A stretch of DNA of 64,000 bases from Ophthalmolycus amberensis (taxonomy: Eukaryota > Chordata > Actinopteri > Perciformes > Zoarcidae), in assembly GCA_024529925.1 (NCBI GenBank), contig JAFEUB010001211.1:1-64000 (forward strand). Reading direction: 5' to 3'. Positions 1-11,300 of this stretch are shown in pieces. Each line of letters begins with the position of its first letter. Position 1 is the stretch's first letter. The translations under genes and the position numbers were made by a program. The notes under the pieces are model-generated. The model was not told the DNA's origin. It saw only the letters and a list, made by a program, of their open reading frames with translations, and ran no database searches.

Positions 1-749
1 AAAGCTACTGCAGATGTAAGAACTGTTAGGGTTTAAAACAGAAGGATGCAAGGCTTCAACAGGCTGCAGGGAGATTTCTGCTTCAAGCTTCCTACTGCGA
101 ACGCGCATCAGAAAAACGGAACTGGATCCGGTTTCAAAATTAAACAATATTTAATGTACTACACAAAGTTCACTTACAAACTGAATTAACTATCAATAGT
201 AATGTTCTCGAGAACAGAGACCACACGCACGCATCACACTCACAGGTCTGAATTCAGGTACTGAAAAACGAGAGCGGATGTGGTCTGAGGAATTCTCTCT
301 AGAACAGTCTTTTATATGTCATAAAACGTGTGACTGATCCTCCGTTGATCAGTGATTGGCTCCATTCGAATTCTGTCCCCTCCCTGGATCGATCCTTTAG
401 CGAAACAGCTTTGCGCCTTGCAAAACATCTGTCTTGACTCCACCTCTGGTCAGTTGTCCTCCTCACTGACCACATCCTCCATTTGCTGCATGTCCCACTC
501 AGACTCCCTATCTGACCCTCAAACTATTCTTACAGTGTTTTAATACCTTTAGTGACTATACTTTTATGATTTAATACATTCAATTAGTTAATATACTGTA
601 ACATATAATATCTTCTATAAGTAAGAATATTGTAAACATATTGTGACTAACATATTATTATTGTGACACTTCTACTCATCACTAGGGGGGTTATTTAATC
701 GTACTTATAATGTGTTTAATACTGAAATTCTCCACAGAACAAAAGCAGT
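1..749. other. Gene-free stretch, unassigned
   Basis: AT-rich non-coding DNA with no open frame that resembles a known protein. It leads into the inverted repeat and hAT remnant that follow, so it may be the outer part of an old transposon that started before the window, but no terminal repeat is visible to prove this. Confidence 0.4.
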
Positions 750-1189
750 TCTATGAAGGCAAATCACTGTCAAAATCCGAGAGCGCAAATAAGATCCATG
801 CGCGCGCGAAAATCAAACAGCCGCTCGCATATTTTACTTTGACGAGCGCTTTTATGTCACTCCGCGAGCAAAATTCACTCTCGCGCGAGCAGAATTCACT
901 CGCGAAACTTCAACCCGCTCGCTCGCGAAACTTCAACCCACTCGCTCGCGACTCTTTTTCCTGTTTTTCTTTTTGACAGTAAGTGGGCGGACCCAGTCGC
1001 CATTGTATCTCTACATCTAATTGGTTACAATCCTCGTCTTACTTACTATCTATTACTTACTGTCAAAAAGAAAAACTGCTCAGTTTTTCGCGGAGTGACG
1101 TAAAAGCGCTCGTCAAAGTAAAATACGCGCGCGGCTGTTTGATTTTCGCGCGCACATGGATTTGACAGTGATTTGCCTTCATACAGTTC
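750..1189. repeat. CpG-rich long inverted repeat (foldback)
   Basis: The left arm at about 750-868 reappears reverse-complemented at about 1080-1189. Shared blocks include ATGAAGGCAAATCACTGTCA, GAAAATCAAACAGCCG and TTTTACTTTGACGAGCGCTT. A second, inner pair (CTTTTTGACAGTAAGT near 970 against ACTTACTGTCAAAAAG near 1055) makes the palindrome nested. The arms are rich in CGCG steps, unlike the AT-rich surroundings. It lies directly beside a hAT transposase remnant and is probably part of a hAT element or a foldback MITE. That assignment is inference. Confidence 0.6.
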
Positions 1190-1256
1190 ACTTACCAGAG
1201 CTGCTGTTCACTATTTAAAGACAAAGTCCATCCTCCTTTCTTTGTTAACAAAGAGT

Positions 1257-1472
1257 TTAATCCCACCGTTGTTCAGTACATCCTTGTGTTTTAGTTCCAG
1301 TAAGAAGTCCTTCTCCATTCATGGACGCCAGTGAAGACAATCGAGCCTCCCCAGTTGTATTTCTTGAATACGTTTTAATGCGTTTGAGGGCTGAAAATGT
1401 CCGCTCGACAGAGGCAGCAGATATTGGGATTGTCACCGCCCAACATGTCACGCTAGCCCACTGACCAATCAC
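1257..1472 (-). pseudogene. hAT transposase C-terminal remnant
   Basis: The minus-strand translation contains ISAASVERTFSALKRIKTY followed by SRNTTGEARLSSLASM. This is the C-terminal dimerisation motif of hAT transposases (S-A-S-x-E-R-x-F-S-x-L-K-x-I-K ... R-L-x-x-L-A). Only about 70 codons survive. The catalytic RNase H-like core and the BED zinc finger are absent, so this is a decayed fragment and cannot be active. The motif style resembles ZMYM1-like hAT proteins common in fish. The CpG-rich inverted repeat at 750-1189 lies downstream on the transposase strand and may be its terminal region. Confidence 0.75.
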
Positions 1473-1864
1473 GTATGGCTAGGCCAGCTAGAAGACTCTG
1501 ACATGTCAAAGAATACGGCCAACATGTCAAAACTAAAGATCTGATTGGTTGAAGACTATGACAATCAACAATATCGTCCCCATTCACTTACTGCAAAGGG
1601 ATTCACTTGTGAGTCTGCAGGCCTCGGGCCTCTGTTCTTACCTAGAGACACAGAGGTGAAATCTGATTGGATAAAAGCTCTCCTTAAAACAAGCTGCACT
1701 GGAAGCAGAGCAACTGAGGAAGACAGTAGCTGTGCAATGAGAAAATAAGATAATGGGACAAATATTTTTCTATATGTAGTGTATTTATGAAAAAGTATTA
1801 AATTATAAAATAGCTATAATTTTGTGATTCTGTTTAGGCCAGCAGAGAAGGCCTTGCTGGCCCT
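1473..1864. other. Transposon-like flank, no gene
   Basis: There is no coding signal of its own. The stretch ends with GGCCAGCAGAGAAGGCCTTG and a following GC-rich palindromic piece (AAGGCCTTGCTGGCC) just before the LINE begins. I recall this type of sequence from fish hAT element ends, but this is memory, not a database match. Confidence 0.35.
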
Positions 1865-1874
1865 GACGGCCCTC

Positions 1875-2262
1875 ATGCATTTGTTACTTCTAGACTAGAT
1901 CACTGCAATTCCTTATTATCAGGCTGCTCTAACAAGTCTCTTAAATCTCTCCAGCTGATTCAGAATGCTGCAGATCGTGTACGAACAAAAACTAAGAAAA
2001 GAGATCATATTACTCCTGGCTTAGCTTCTCTGCACTGGCTCCTGTAAAATCACGAATATAATTTAAAATCCTTCTCCTCACCTACAAATCCCTAATTGGT
2101 CAGGCACCCTCATATCTTAAGGAGCTTATAGTACCATACTATCCTACTAGAGAGCTGCGCTCCCTAAATTCCTCTTTTGTGGAACCAGCTTCCCGTTTCA
2201 GTCCGGGGGGCAGACACACTCACCACATTTAAGAGTAGTCTTAAAACATTCCTTTTTAATGA
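1875..2262 (+). pseudogene. L2-clade reverse transcriptase C-terminal remnant
   Basis: Translation in pieces gives SRLDHCNSLLSGCSNKSLKS-like text, then LQLIQNAADRV and SLHWL. These are hallmarks of the thumb and C-terminal region of L2/CR1-type reverse transcriptases (compare the better copy at 56877-57510). The frame is broken by a stop in CTCCTGTAAAATCACG near 2041 and by small indels after it. The palm domain with its catalytic aspartates is missing because the copy is 5'-truncated. Confidence 0.75.
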
Positions 2263-2264
2263 CA

Positions 2265-4567
2265 CTTATAGTTAGGGCTGACTCAGGTTTATAGTTAGGG
2301 CTGACTCAGGTTTATAGTTAGGACTGGCTCAGGTTTATAGTTAGGGCTGACTCAGGTTTATAGTTAGGGCTGGCTCAGGTTTATAGTTAGGGCTGGCTCA
2401 GGTTTATAGTTAGGGCTGACTCAGGTTTATAGTTAGGGCTGGCTCAGGTTCATAGTTAGGGCTGGCTCAGGTTCATAGTTAGGGCTGACTCGGGTTTATA
2501 GTTAGGGCTGACTCAGCTTTATAGTTAGGGCTGACTCGGGTTTATAGTTAGGGCTGGCTCAGGTTTATAGTTAGGGCTGACTCAGGTTTATAGTTAGGGC
2601 TGACTCAGGTTTATAGTTAGGACTGGCTCAGGTTTATAGTTAGGGCTGGCTCAGGTTTATAGTTGGGGCTGGCTCAGGTTTATAGTTAGGGCTGGCTCAG
2701 GTTTATAGTTAGGGCTGACTCAGGTTTATAGTGAGGGCTGGCTCAGGTTTATAGTCAGGGCTGGCTCAGGTTTATAGTTAGAGCTGACTCAGGTTTATAG
2801 TTAGGGCTGGCTCATGTTTATAGTTAGGGCTGGCTCAGGTTTATAGTTCGGGCTGGCTCAGGTTTATAGTTAGGGCTGGCTCATGTTTATAGTGAGGGCT
2901 GGCTCATGTTTATAGTTAGGGCTGGCTCAGGTTTATAGTGAGGGCTGGCTCAGGTTTATAGTTAGGGCTGGCTCATGTTTATAGTGAGGGCTGACTCATG
3001 TTTATAGTGAGGGCTGGCTCAGGTTTATAGTTCGGGCTGACTCAGGTTTATAGTTAGGGCTGGCTCGGGTTTATAGTTCGGGCTGACTCAGGTTTATAGT
3101 TAGGGCTGGCTCGGGTTCATAGTTAGGGCTGGCTCAGGTTCATAGTTAGGGATGACTCGGGTTTATAGTTAGGGCTGACTCGGGTTTATAGTTAGGGCTG
3201 GCTCAGGTTTATAGTTCGGGCTGGCTCAGGTTCATAGTTAGGGCTGGCTCAGGTTTATAGTTAGGGCTGACTCAGTTTATAGTTAGGGCTGGCTCAGGTT
3301 TATAGTTAGGGCTGACTCAGGTTTATAGTTAGGGCTGGCTCAGGTTTATAGTCAGGGCTGGCTCAGGTTTATAGTTAGGGCTGGCTCAGGTTTATAGTTA
3401 GGGCTGGGTCAGGTTTATAGTTAGGGCTGACTCAGGTTTATAGTCAGGGCTGGCTCAGGTTTATAGTTAGGGCTGGCTCAGGTTTATAGTCAGGGCTGGC
3501 TCAGGTTTATAGTTAGGGCTGGCTCAGCTTTATAGTTAGGGCTGACTCGGGTTTATAGTTAGGGCTGGCTCAGGTTTATAGTTAGGGCTGACTCAGGTTT
3601 ATAGTTAGGGCTGACTCAGGTTTATAGTTAGGACTGGCTCAGGTTTATAGTTAGGGCTGGCTCAGGTTTATAGTTAGGGCTGGCTCAGGTTTATAGTTAG
3701 GGCTGACTCAGGTTTATAGTTAGGGCTGGCTCAGGTTTATAGTTAGGGCTGACTCAGGTTTATAGTTAGGGCTGGCTCAGGTTTATAGTCAGGGCTGGCT
3801 CAGGTTTATAGTTAGAGCTGGCTCAGGTTTATAGTTAGGGCTGGCTCAGGTTTATAGTTCGGGCTGGCTCAGGTTTATAGTTAGGGCTGACTCAGTTTAT
3901 AGTTAGGGCTGGCTCAGGTTTATAGTTAGGGCTGACTCAGGTTTATAGTTAGGGCTGGCTCAGGTTTATAGTCAGGGCTGGCTCAGGTTTATAGTTAGGG
4001 CTGGCTCAGGTTTATAGTTAGGGCTGGGTCAGGTTTATAGTTAGGGCTGACTCAGGTTTATAGTCAGGGCTGGCTCAGGTTTATAGTTAGGGCTGGCTCA
4101 GGTTTATAGTCAGGGCTGGCTCAGGTTTATAGTTAGGGCTGGCTCAGGTTTATAGTTAGGGCTGGCTCAGGTTTATAGTTAGGGCTGGCTCAGGTTTATA
4201 GTTAGGGCTGACTCAGGTTTATAGTTAGGGCTGGCTCAGGTTTATAGTCAGGGCTGGCTCAGGTTTATAGTTAGAGCTGACTCAGGTTTATAGTTAGGGC
4301 TGGCTCATGTTTATAGTTTGGGCTGGCTCAGGTTTATAGTTCGGGCTGGCTCAGGTTTATAGTTAGGGCTGGCTCATGTTTATAGTGAGGGCTGGCTCAT
4401 GTTTATAGTGAGGGCTGGCTCATGTTTATAGTTAGGGCTGGCTCAGGTTTATAGTTCGGGCTGGCTCAGGTTTATAGTTAGGGCTGGCTCATGTTTATAG
4501 TGAGGGCTGGCTCATGTTTATAGTGAGGGCTGGCTCATGTTTATAGTTAGGGCTGACTCAGGTTTGC
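2265..4567 (+). repeat. 23-bp minisatellite, about 100 copies, in LINE tail
   Basis: The unit is 23 bp, with core TATAGTTAGGGCTGGCTCAG. Variants have GGCTGACTC, TAGTCAGGG, TAGTGAGGG, TAGTTCGGG or CTCATG. One 22-bp unit (CTCAGTTTAT at 3271) recurs at 3891, and the sequence around both positions is identical for about 280 bp. The array therefore has a higher-order block with a 620-bp offset. The monomer belongs to the LINE 3' region, since one or two copies are common in fish L2 elements (from memory). The expansion probably arose by slippage and unequal exchange after insertion. Confidence 0.93.
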
Positions 4568-5231
4568 CTTGGACCAGCCCCGAGATATGCTGCTATTGGC
4601 CTGAGCTCCTCTCTCCTCTTCTCTCTTTCCTTCTGTGTGAATTAATGTCCCATTAATGCACATTACTAACTTTGCTTCTTCCCCAGAGTCTTTGTGCTTT
4701 CTCTCCTCACAGGTTCTCATGGATCCTGGTTATATCTGGACCCCGGTCCTTCCTCCGGCCATGGCCCTGCTGACTCCCACTGCTAATTACATTTTTATTA
4801 TTACTCACATTACTATTTTATATTACCGATACCATTAATGCACATTACTAACTTTGCTTCTTCACCGGAGTCTCTGTGCTTTCTCTCCTCGCAGGTTTCT
4901 GTGGATCCTGGTTATACCTGGTCTTGCCTCCTGCTGTGGCTCTGTGATATGCATTGAATGTGTTATAACTCTGTTATGCTGTCCATTCTGTACACATGAC
5001 ATCTATCACACTTCTGTCCATCCTGATAGAGGATCCTCCTCTGTTGCTCTCCCTAAGGTCTCTCCCTCTTTTCTCCCGTTAAAGGTTTTTTTTGGGGGAG
5101 TTTTTCCTGTTCTGATGTGAAGGTTCCGGGACAGAGGATGTCGTATGTGTACAGATTGTAAAGCCCTCTGAGGCAAATTTGTAATTTGTGATTTTGGGCT
5201 ATACAAAAATAAATTGAATTGAATTGAATTA

Positions 5232-6240
5232 AGATTATTTGTTATTAATAATGTAATTATGCTGATATATCTACAAACTATTTGTGTGCAGATAGAGACA
5301 GATATATACGGTAGTGTTATTGTTGCATGTAATCACATCTGTACATCCGTGCCTATAGATATTTCTGAATCAAGGTGGACGGCCGACCACCACACAGATC
5401 AACATTCCCATCCAGATAATCATACTGCTAGTGTGTAAGTTAAAAAGACACAGCTGAACATTACTTAGAAACCACTAAGTAGCACATTTGTAGGGCACTA
5501 CTTTCAGCTACGCATTAATACACATTCTGGTCAGTATTTGGGGCAGTAGGACAGTGTATGTGGATTGACTGAAAATAAACTACAGTGTGTGTGTTGATGA
5601 ACAAACGTGTCAAACAGTGCAACAGTGGGGCTCATTGACATTGGAGCTCTATGGCACAGAGGCAGAAGATATATTTGAAAACACACACAATACATTCATT
5701 CATTGTCTGGTTTTGGTCTTTTCAGCGGACTTTGACATTGGCAATAAGAAATGTATAGAATATCCCCAGAATCATCATTTCGATCCAAACATGCGCCGCA
5801 CTTCCAGAAAGTGTATTAACTTCAACAGCAATCAGTCGTAAATGGGAAGAGATACTTCAGGCACATATCATCTCGTCCTGACAGCAGACATGACAACTCA
5901 TTGACAGCTGCAGCTTTGACATGTAAAGGTTAGACGGTCCACTGTTTCCTGTCTTTGACCTGTATTGGACAGCTAGTGTGTGGACCTCATCCAAAAAGAA
6001 TCCTAGACTGTCCCTTTGGCCAGGTTAGGACCTCACTGACCACACACACACACAGCCAAACACTGGACAGATGGCAGAGCAGGCTGGAATGACTTGTAGT
6101 CCCCGAGGGAAGCCAATCACATATTGTCATGGAAAACATGAAGTAAACAATGACACAGTCCATCACTCGGGCCATCAAATGACCAATTATACACTCAAAA
6201 GCCAATAAAAGGTCTCATTCAGTGCCCAGGGATGGCAGGG
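5232..6240. other. Gene-free stretch
   Basis: Nothing recognisable. The open frames here (for example 5587-5841) are short, match no family I know and lack splice signals around them. Confidence 0.4.
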
Positions 6241-6379
6241 ACATCACTGTGAGTGTTACAGATTCTACTTTTTTTTGTCAATTGGCATTATTCAAAACAA
6301 ATAACACAAATATCCCAAATTCTCCAACGTGGACCATAAATATATTGAAATATCCTGTATGTTTTGTAAGAAATTTGAG

Positions 6380-7015
6380 CAAAGAACTGTGTGTTCAGTA
6401 GATATAATAAAAGTGTTTAATAATTCATAATTAAGAATTCATAATTAGTCATAAACATAAGTGTTTTGGAAATGCATAATTAAGATAAGCATAAAGTGTT
6501 TTAGGATAAGCAGCTAGAAGTAGAATTTGAGACATGAAGCTTTTGCCAAAGTTTATGCCAAAGTTTATACTGAAGGATTATTATAGAAGGGATTAAGCAA
6601 TAACTGACAGTCTTTGAATGTGTTAGGAGCTCAGGGAAAGAGAGTCATGAAGACAGGCGTTTACAGAAGTGCACAGGGAAGTTAGCTAATAGAAGTTGAG
6701 ATAGATGGAAGGGGAGGAGTTGCGAATGGATATGAGGGCGGGAGATAGAAAGAGTTTTTCTCTTCCGTTAGTTAGGATCCAGGACAGACGTGTTTCCTGG
6801 GATCAGGGAGAGTTTTTTCCAAAGTGGGCTAATAGTGTAATATTTCATGAGAGTAATGTACTCCATTGTAAAACTGTAATTGCATCAGCAGGATTAAAAT
6901 CCTTTTTGACGGTAAACCAGTTTCGGTAACGTTTTTAGCGCCGTGTGACTGTGAAGCTAACAGTACACGTGTGCTGGCCTCCTCCCGATGGGGTGAGATT
7001 CAGCCCCCACAGTTT
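6380..7015 (+). mobile_element. Possible solo LTR of an endogenous retroelement
   Basis: An AT-rich leader is followed by a GC-balanced part containing TTGCATCAGCAGGATTAAAA, then CCTTTTTGACGGTAAACCAG, and it ends near GATTCAGCCCCCACAG. The tail recalls the R/U5 part of fish retroviral LTRs. I could not find a matched 4-6 bp target duplication, a primer-binding site or any gag/pol sequence beside it. The boundaries and the identity are therefore both uncertain, and it may be an unrelated repeat. Confidence 0.25.
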
Positions 7016-7699
7016 CCTGCCTACAAAATGTCATTCTCATCATCCTAACTGAGCATTAGCATGCTAACATGATAAACTAAGATGGTGAACATAATAATTA
7101 CTGTAAGCGTGCTACCATATTGCATGCTGACGTTACTGCTTTCTTGACTTCTCACGATAGAGTATACTGGGCCTATACTGTCATGGCTTACTTAACGTTA
7201 TTAATAACACACAGTGGTCAAAGAATATATACAGGGATGGGTCAAATGCAGTAGTCAAATTTCGTGTATGTGTAAAATGTATATGACAATAAAAATGGTT
7301 TCTTCTCTTCTTTCTTCAGAAGTATTCAAATATTATAAGAAAAAAATAGCAAGTATCAAAAGTAAATGTATTTATTGTTCAGAAAAACACTTTCACTTTC
7401 ACGCTAATGCTAAGATGCTAATTTCGATATGGGGCTCATATCTGTAACAGGATTTTTTCGCTACAATATGTTTTGCACCACAAAGCACTAAGAAATAGCG
7501 TTTCTTTTTACAATCAACACATGAAATGATGAAGGCACTTGCAAATGACAAGGTATTACAAAATGTAAACCATACTTTAATGTTTCATTATTTTCGAGTC
7601 AAAAGGGGGCTCACATCTGGAGCAGGCTTTTATTTCATTATGATTATTTAATCTTTTATTATATTTTTTAAAGGAGGCGGAGGAGAGACATTATCTGAT

Positions 7700-7944
7700 G
7701 CGGTCATGCATTCATAACCACGCCCCGTCACGGTGTCATGGTTAGGGCGCGAAGATGACTTGCTCGAGACGAGAGACGTCGGTTGTTTGCTTGTTTATTT
7801 GTTTGTTTACCTGCAACTCAAAGTCTTCCAGGATCCTCCTCTGCGACTCCCCCCAATGATCCACCCCGTGTTTTCCTCCATGCCTCCCAGTGTACAGCCC
7901 CGAACGTCACCCTCCCTCCCCCTCCCCTTAGCAACAGAGGCAAC
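7700..7944 (+). promoter_or_regulatory. msantd2: msantd2 5' UTR / promoter region with upstream ORF
   Basis: CpG content rises sharply from about 7725 into the first coding exon, as in CpG-island promoters. No TATA box is visible. Upstream ATGs occur at 7738 (closed after a few codons) and at 7856. The second opens an out-of-frame reading frame that runs to 7996 and overlaps the real start codon. The transcription start is not determinable from sequence alone, so it is unknown which of these are in the mRNA. Confidence 0.5.
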
Positions 7945-8376
7945 ATGGCGGCGTCCAGTACAGCAGAGCATTCTCCAGAGATATCGACGCCGTTAAAGAT
8001 ACCGAAAACCGAGGTGCCATCCCCCGAGTCGGAGGATTTGAGTGACAGTAATCAATACCACTCCAACCCTTCGACGCCTAACCGCTTCTCGCCTCTGAAC
8101 GTGTGCTCGGGGACCGTGGGCCGGACGGCGGCCTCATCCTCCTCCAACAGCTTCACGGCTTGTCGGGGAATGTCGTGGACCCCGTCCGAGACAAACGCCC
8201 TCATCGCGGTGTGGGGCAACGAGAGGCTGACGGAGGCGCGGATGCAGCAGCTGGAGGTCGCGGGCACCGTGTTCTCCGGTAAGGCCCCCGGGCCCGCCAT
8301 GTACGAGCGGGTGTCCAGAGCCCTGTCGGAGCTAGGATACGAGAGGACCCCATCCCAGTGCAGGGAGAGGATGAAG
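7945..8376 (+). CDS. msantd2: msantd2 coding exon 1
   Basis: 144 codons, ending ...QCRERMK directly before the donor AAG|gtaaat (phase 0). It holds the Ser/Pro-rich N-terminus, with LKIPKTEVPSPESE near residues 17-30, and the first two helices of the SANT-like domain. It is very CpG-rich. Confidence 0.93.
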
Positions 8377-11300
8377 GTAAATGAGGAGGCTGTCCACCCT
8401 CCATCCTCCATCCTCAGACAGGACCGTCACTGGTTGTTCACCTGACATAATGTCATGACGTGCTTTAAGTACACAGCACACTAACATGTAAACTATGACA
8501 CCTCAATGGATTTTTAGTTCAGTTATTTCATCGTGATGATCCCCAAATTAAAATCATCTTTGACGTTATTTTTATTTACAACCACATTGCTCTATCAGGG
8601 TGAAATCAGGACTTCACTAAAGCTTTTATTTATTCACTCATTCACAGTGTCACCTTCCCTGTAACAGATCAAGATCACCTGTCATCAGAAGGAACAGCCA
8701 TATGTTGTGTGCATATTCCATATTAATATCACTTGTCCATGCATTCTGCCACCATTGCCTTGTGTCTTTTCCTTTTCAGCATCACTGTATTTTAAATATC
8801 AAAATTTGAATACCAAGGTGGACAAAAATGAGCAGTAACAAAACGATCATTACGTTACGATAGGAGGACAGATGGTAGGAGGACAGAGGATAGGAGGACA
8901 GAGGACATAATATAGGAGGACAGAGGACATAAGATAGGAGGATAGAAGGACAGAGGACAGTGGGACAGAAGATAAGAGGAATGACTGATACTGTCTAATG
9001 TCCGTGTTCTTTATTCCTCATAAACTTCTCTCAGAAATTGAATTTATTTTGTTGACATTGTAGATTTGTTTCCAGTCAGATATTAATGACTTTATAGTGA
9101 CTTTGATGTTGTAAACATAACTGTAGAAACAATATTTAGATATATCTAAATTATAAATAACTTCTAATACTGTTCTGAATTCATTTGTTTTAAAAATTAT
9201 ATAAACCTTTTGAAAACAATGATTTAGCAGAAGAACCAAGTATTGATAAGAGTAGCCCTTAGTTGTACTAAAATCCTGAAAAGAGAACTCTCCTACCTGA
9301 AGGCCACCGTAGTTCTCTACATACCTGGACAGGAGGGCTGAGCTGAGGGGTTACATTGGTTGCAACCTGCCACAAACCCCTAGATGCCACTAAAATTTAC
9401 ACACTGTCCCTTTAAATGTCAAAATTTGAATTCCAACAGGTTGCCAAAAATTCGAGGCAACAAAAGGATCATTATGTCCTGCAGGAGATCAGGTTTTCTC
9501 ATCTGAAGCCACATATACTGAGCCCAGACGCCACGCTTCATTCTACAGTGAGGAGCTGCTGCTCCAGACAGCAGGTCCTGAACCATTGCTCTCCTTTCAA
9601 GGTGACGCTGCAGCTGTGACACATCTGTGGACACACCATCGTGTTCAAACCTGTCTAAGTCAAGTAACTGTTGTTCACACTTGACTGCTAAGTAATGCTA
9701 ACCTGATTCCAGCTGATCCTGATACAGTAGCTGTAGGTGTCCTCTGTGCTGAGTGATGTTTGAGCTATGAAGACTATGCTCTGGTTCTACACATCTCTTG
9801 TAGAGAGTATGTTTATCTGTCACATGTTGGTTTGGTACAAATACAGTCGAGAGTTCAGACATGTGAGATCACAGGCCGCTCCCTGCTCTGCTTCTCCTAA
9901 AGGCTGTGAACTCTGGAGATGGATGTCACCCAACAGCTCCTCTGTTTGAGGACAGGATCAGACAACTCACTTTGAAATCCAAGCAGTTTAACACAAGTGT
10001 ATTTCTTGAGGCTATTTGACTCTTGAATGGTAAACTGGCACCTCGTGGTACATTTAGTCTTTTTACTTTATGATTGTCTTTATGGTATTTTTCATATTTT
10101 ACCATGTTTAGGTTAGTTGACTTCTGTTGCTTTAACTTGTCTTTTATTCTCATGGTATTTTGCACATCTTATGTAAAGTATATGATGTTTTTATTAGTAG
10201 TATATTGTGTGGAATTAGTTCATCAAGGCAAATTTCAAACCAGCACAGTTTACTCATCTCAAGTTATTTTTACAAGCAGACCATTGTCATACCTAATAAT
10301 GTGTCTGTTGGGAATTGATGACGTCAGTCCTTGTTTTCTGAACCTTTTATTGAGCTTTGTTAAGGTTAAGGTGATGTCATAACATTTGACATTACCTCGT
10401 CCTTGCGATGTTTGTAAATAACTTCCTGTTTGCAAGAAGTGCTGAAAATATAAAACAGTTCAGAGCGCTGCAGGAATGAGTCCTAAAACCCAGGACATGA
10501 GTCAGCATTTTTACACTTTGGGTTCCATCATCTCAGAGTCAATGTGTTTGTGGTTAGAGGTCTGAAACAGGTCTGTTGGTAAAAGAAGCTTTAATCTTCA
10601 TCACTAAATACCCCTCTGGTGAATGTAGTGTCCTCACTATACTCTAGTCCTCCTTTAGCTTAGTGCTGAAGACGTGAAGTCATGTGACTGTGGTGGAGTT
10701 CCTTAGAGCCTAACGTTAGCTTTTTACTTCTGCTGACTGTAATCATGCTTTAAAAATCATAAAAGTGGTGTTCATATGTGGAGATTATCTTGATGACAAA
10801 TACGTGCAAATATAAACATTTGTTTGCCACACAGATTATTTTCTGCTATAAATCCAAAATCGAATGGAAACACTTCTATTGATTGTGGAGAGAACATAGT
10901 CTGTAGGAGTGGCAGAGACCTGTCAATCACAGTAAGCCCCCGCCCTAAAGCATCCCCTGCTTTATGGTCTGTTTGACTCTAAATGGACCATAATGTACTA
11001 AATGAACATCATGCTGTATTGAAGAAGACTTGAAACTAGAGATTGAGACCATAAACTCATGTTTACAATGTTTACTGAGGTAATAAATCAAGAGAGAAGT
11101 AGAGTCATTTTCTCATAGACTTCTATACAACCAGAGGAGTCGCCCCCTGGTGGACATTAGAGAGAATGCAGCTTTAACACGTGAAGCTTTGGCTTCACTT
11201 GGCAGAGCTGGAGGTTGCCGTCTAGGAGGGAACCATTGGGATGCTAACTTCGTGGTTTGCCTACAAACATACATCATCCCTGCAGCACTCTGTTGAGTCA

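Larger units (their letters stand above)
1865..5231 (+). mobile_element. L2-like LINE, 5'-truncated, with expanded 3' tail
   Basis: The element opens inside the last part of a reverse-transcriptase ORF (about 1875-2260), then runs through a 23-bp minisatellite (2265-4567). Next comes a 3' UTR holding two copies of a roughly 190-bp unit (each with CATTAATGCACATTACTAAC), near 4650 and 4833. It ends with AGCCCTCTGAGGCAAATTTG and a (TGAAT)n-like tail at about 5210-5231. This order is typical of L2-clade non-LTR retrotransposons of fish. A second 3' end of the same family lies on the minus strand at 53671-54520. It is dead: truncated at the 5' end and interrupted by stops. Confidence 0.8.

Noticed and set aside
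6240..7015. Full endogenous retrovirus
   Set aside because: No gag, pol or env sequence nearby and no verified LTR ends. At most a solo LTR, kept at low confidence.
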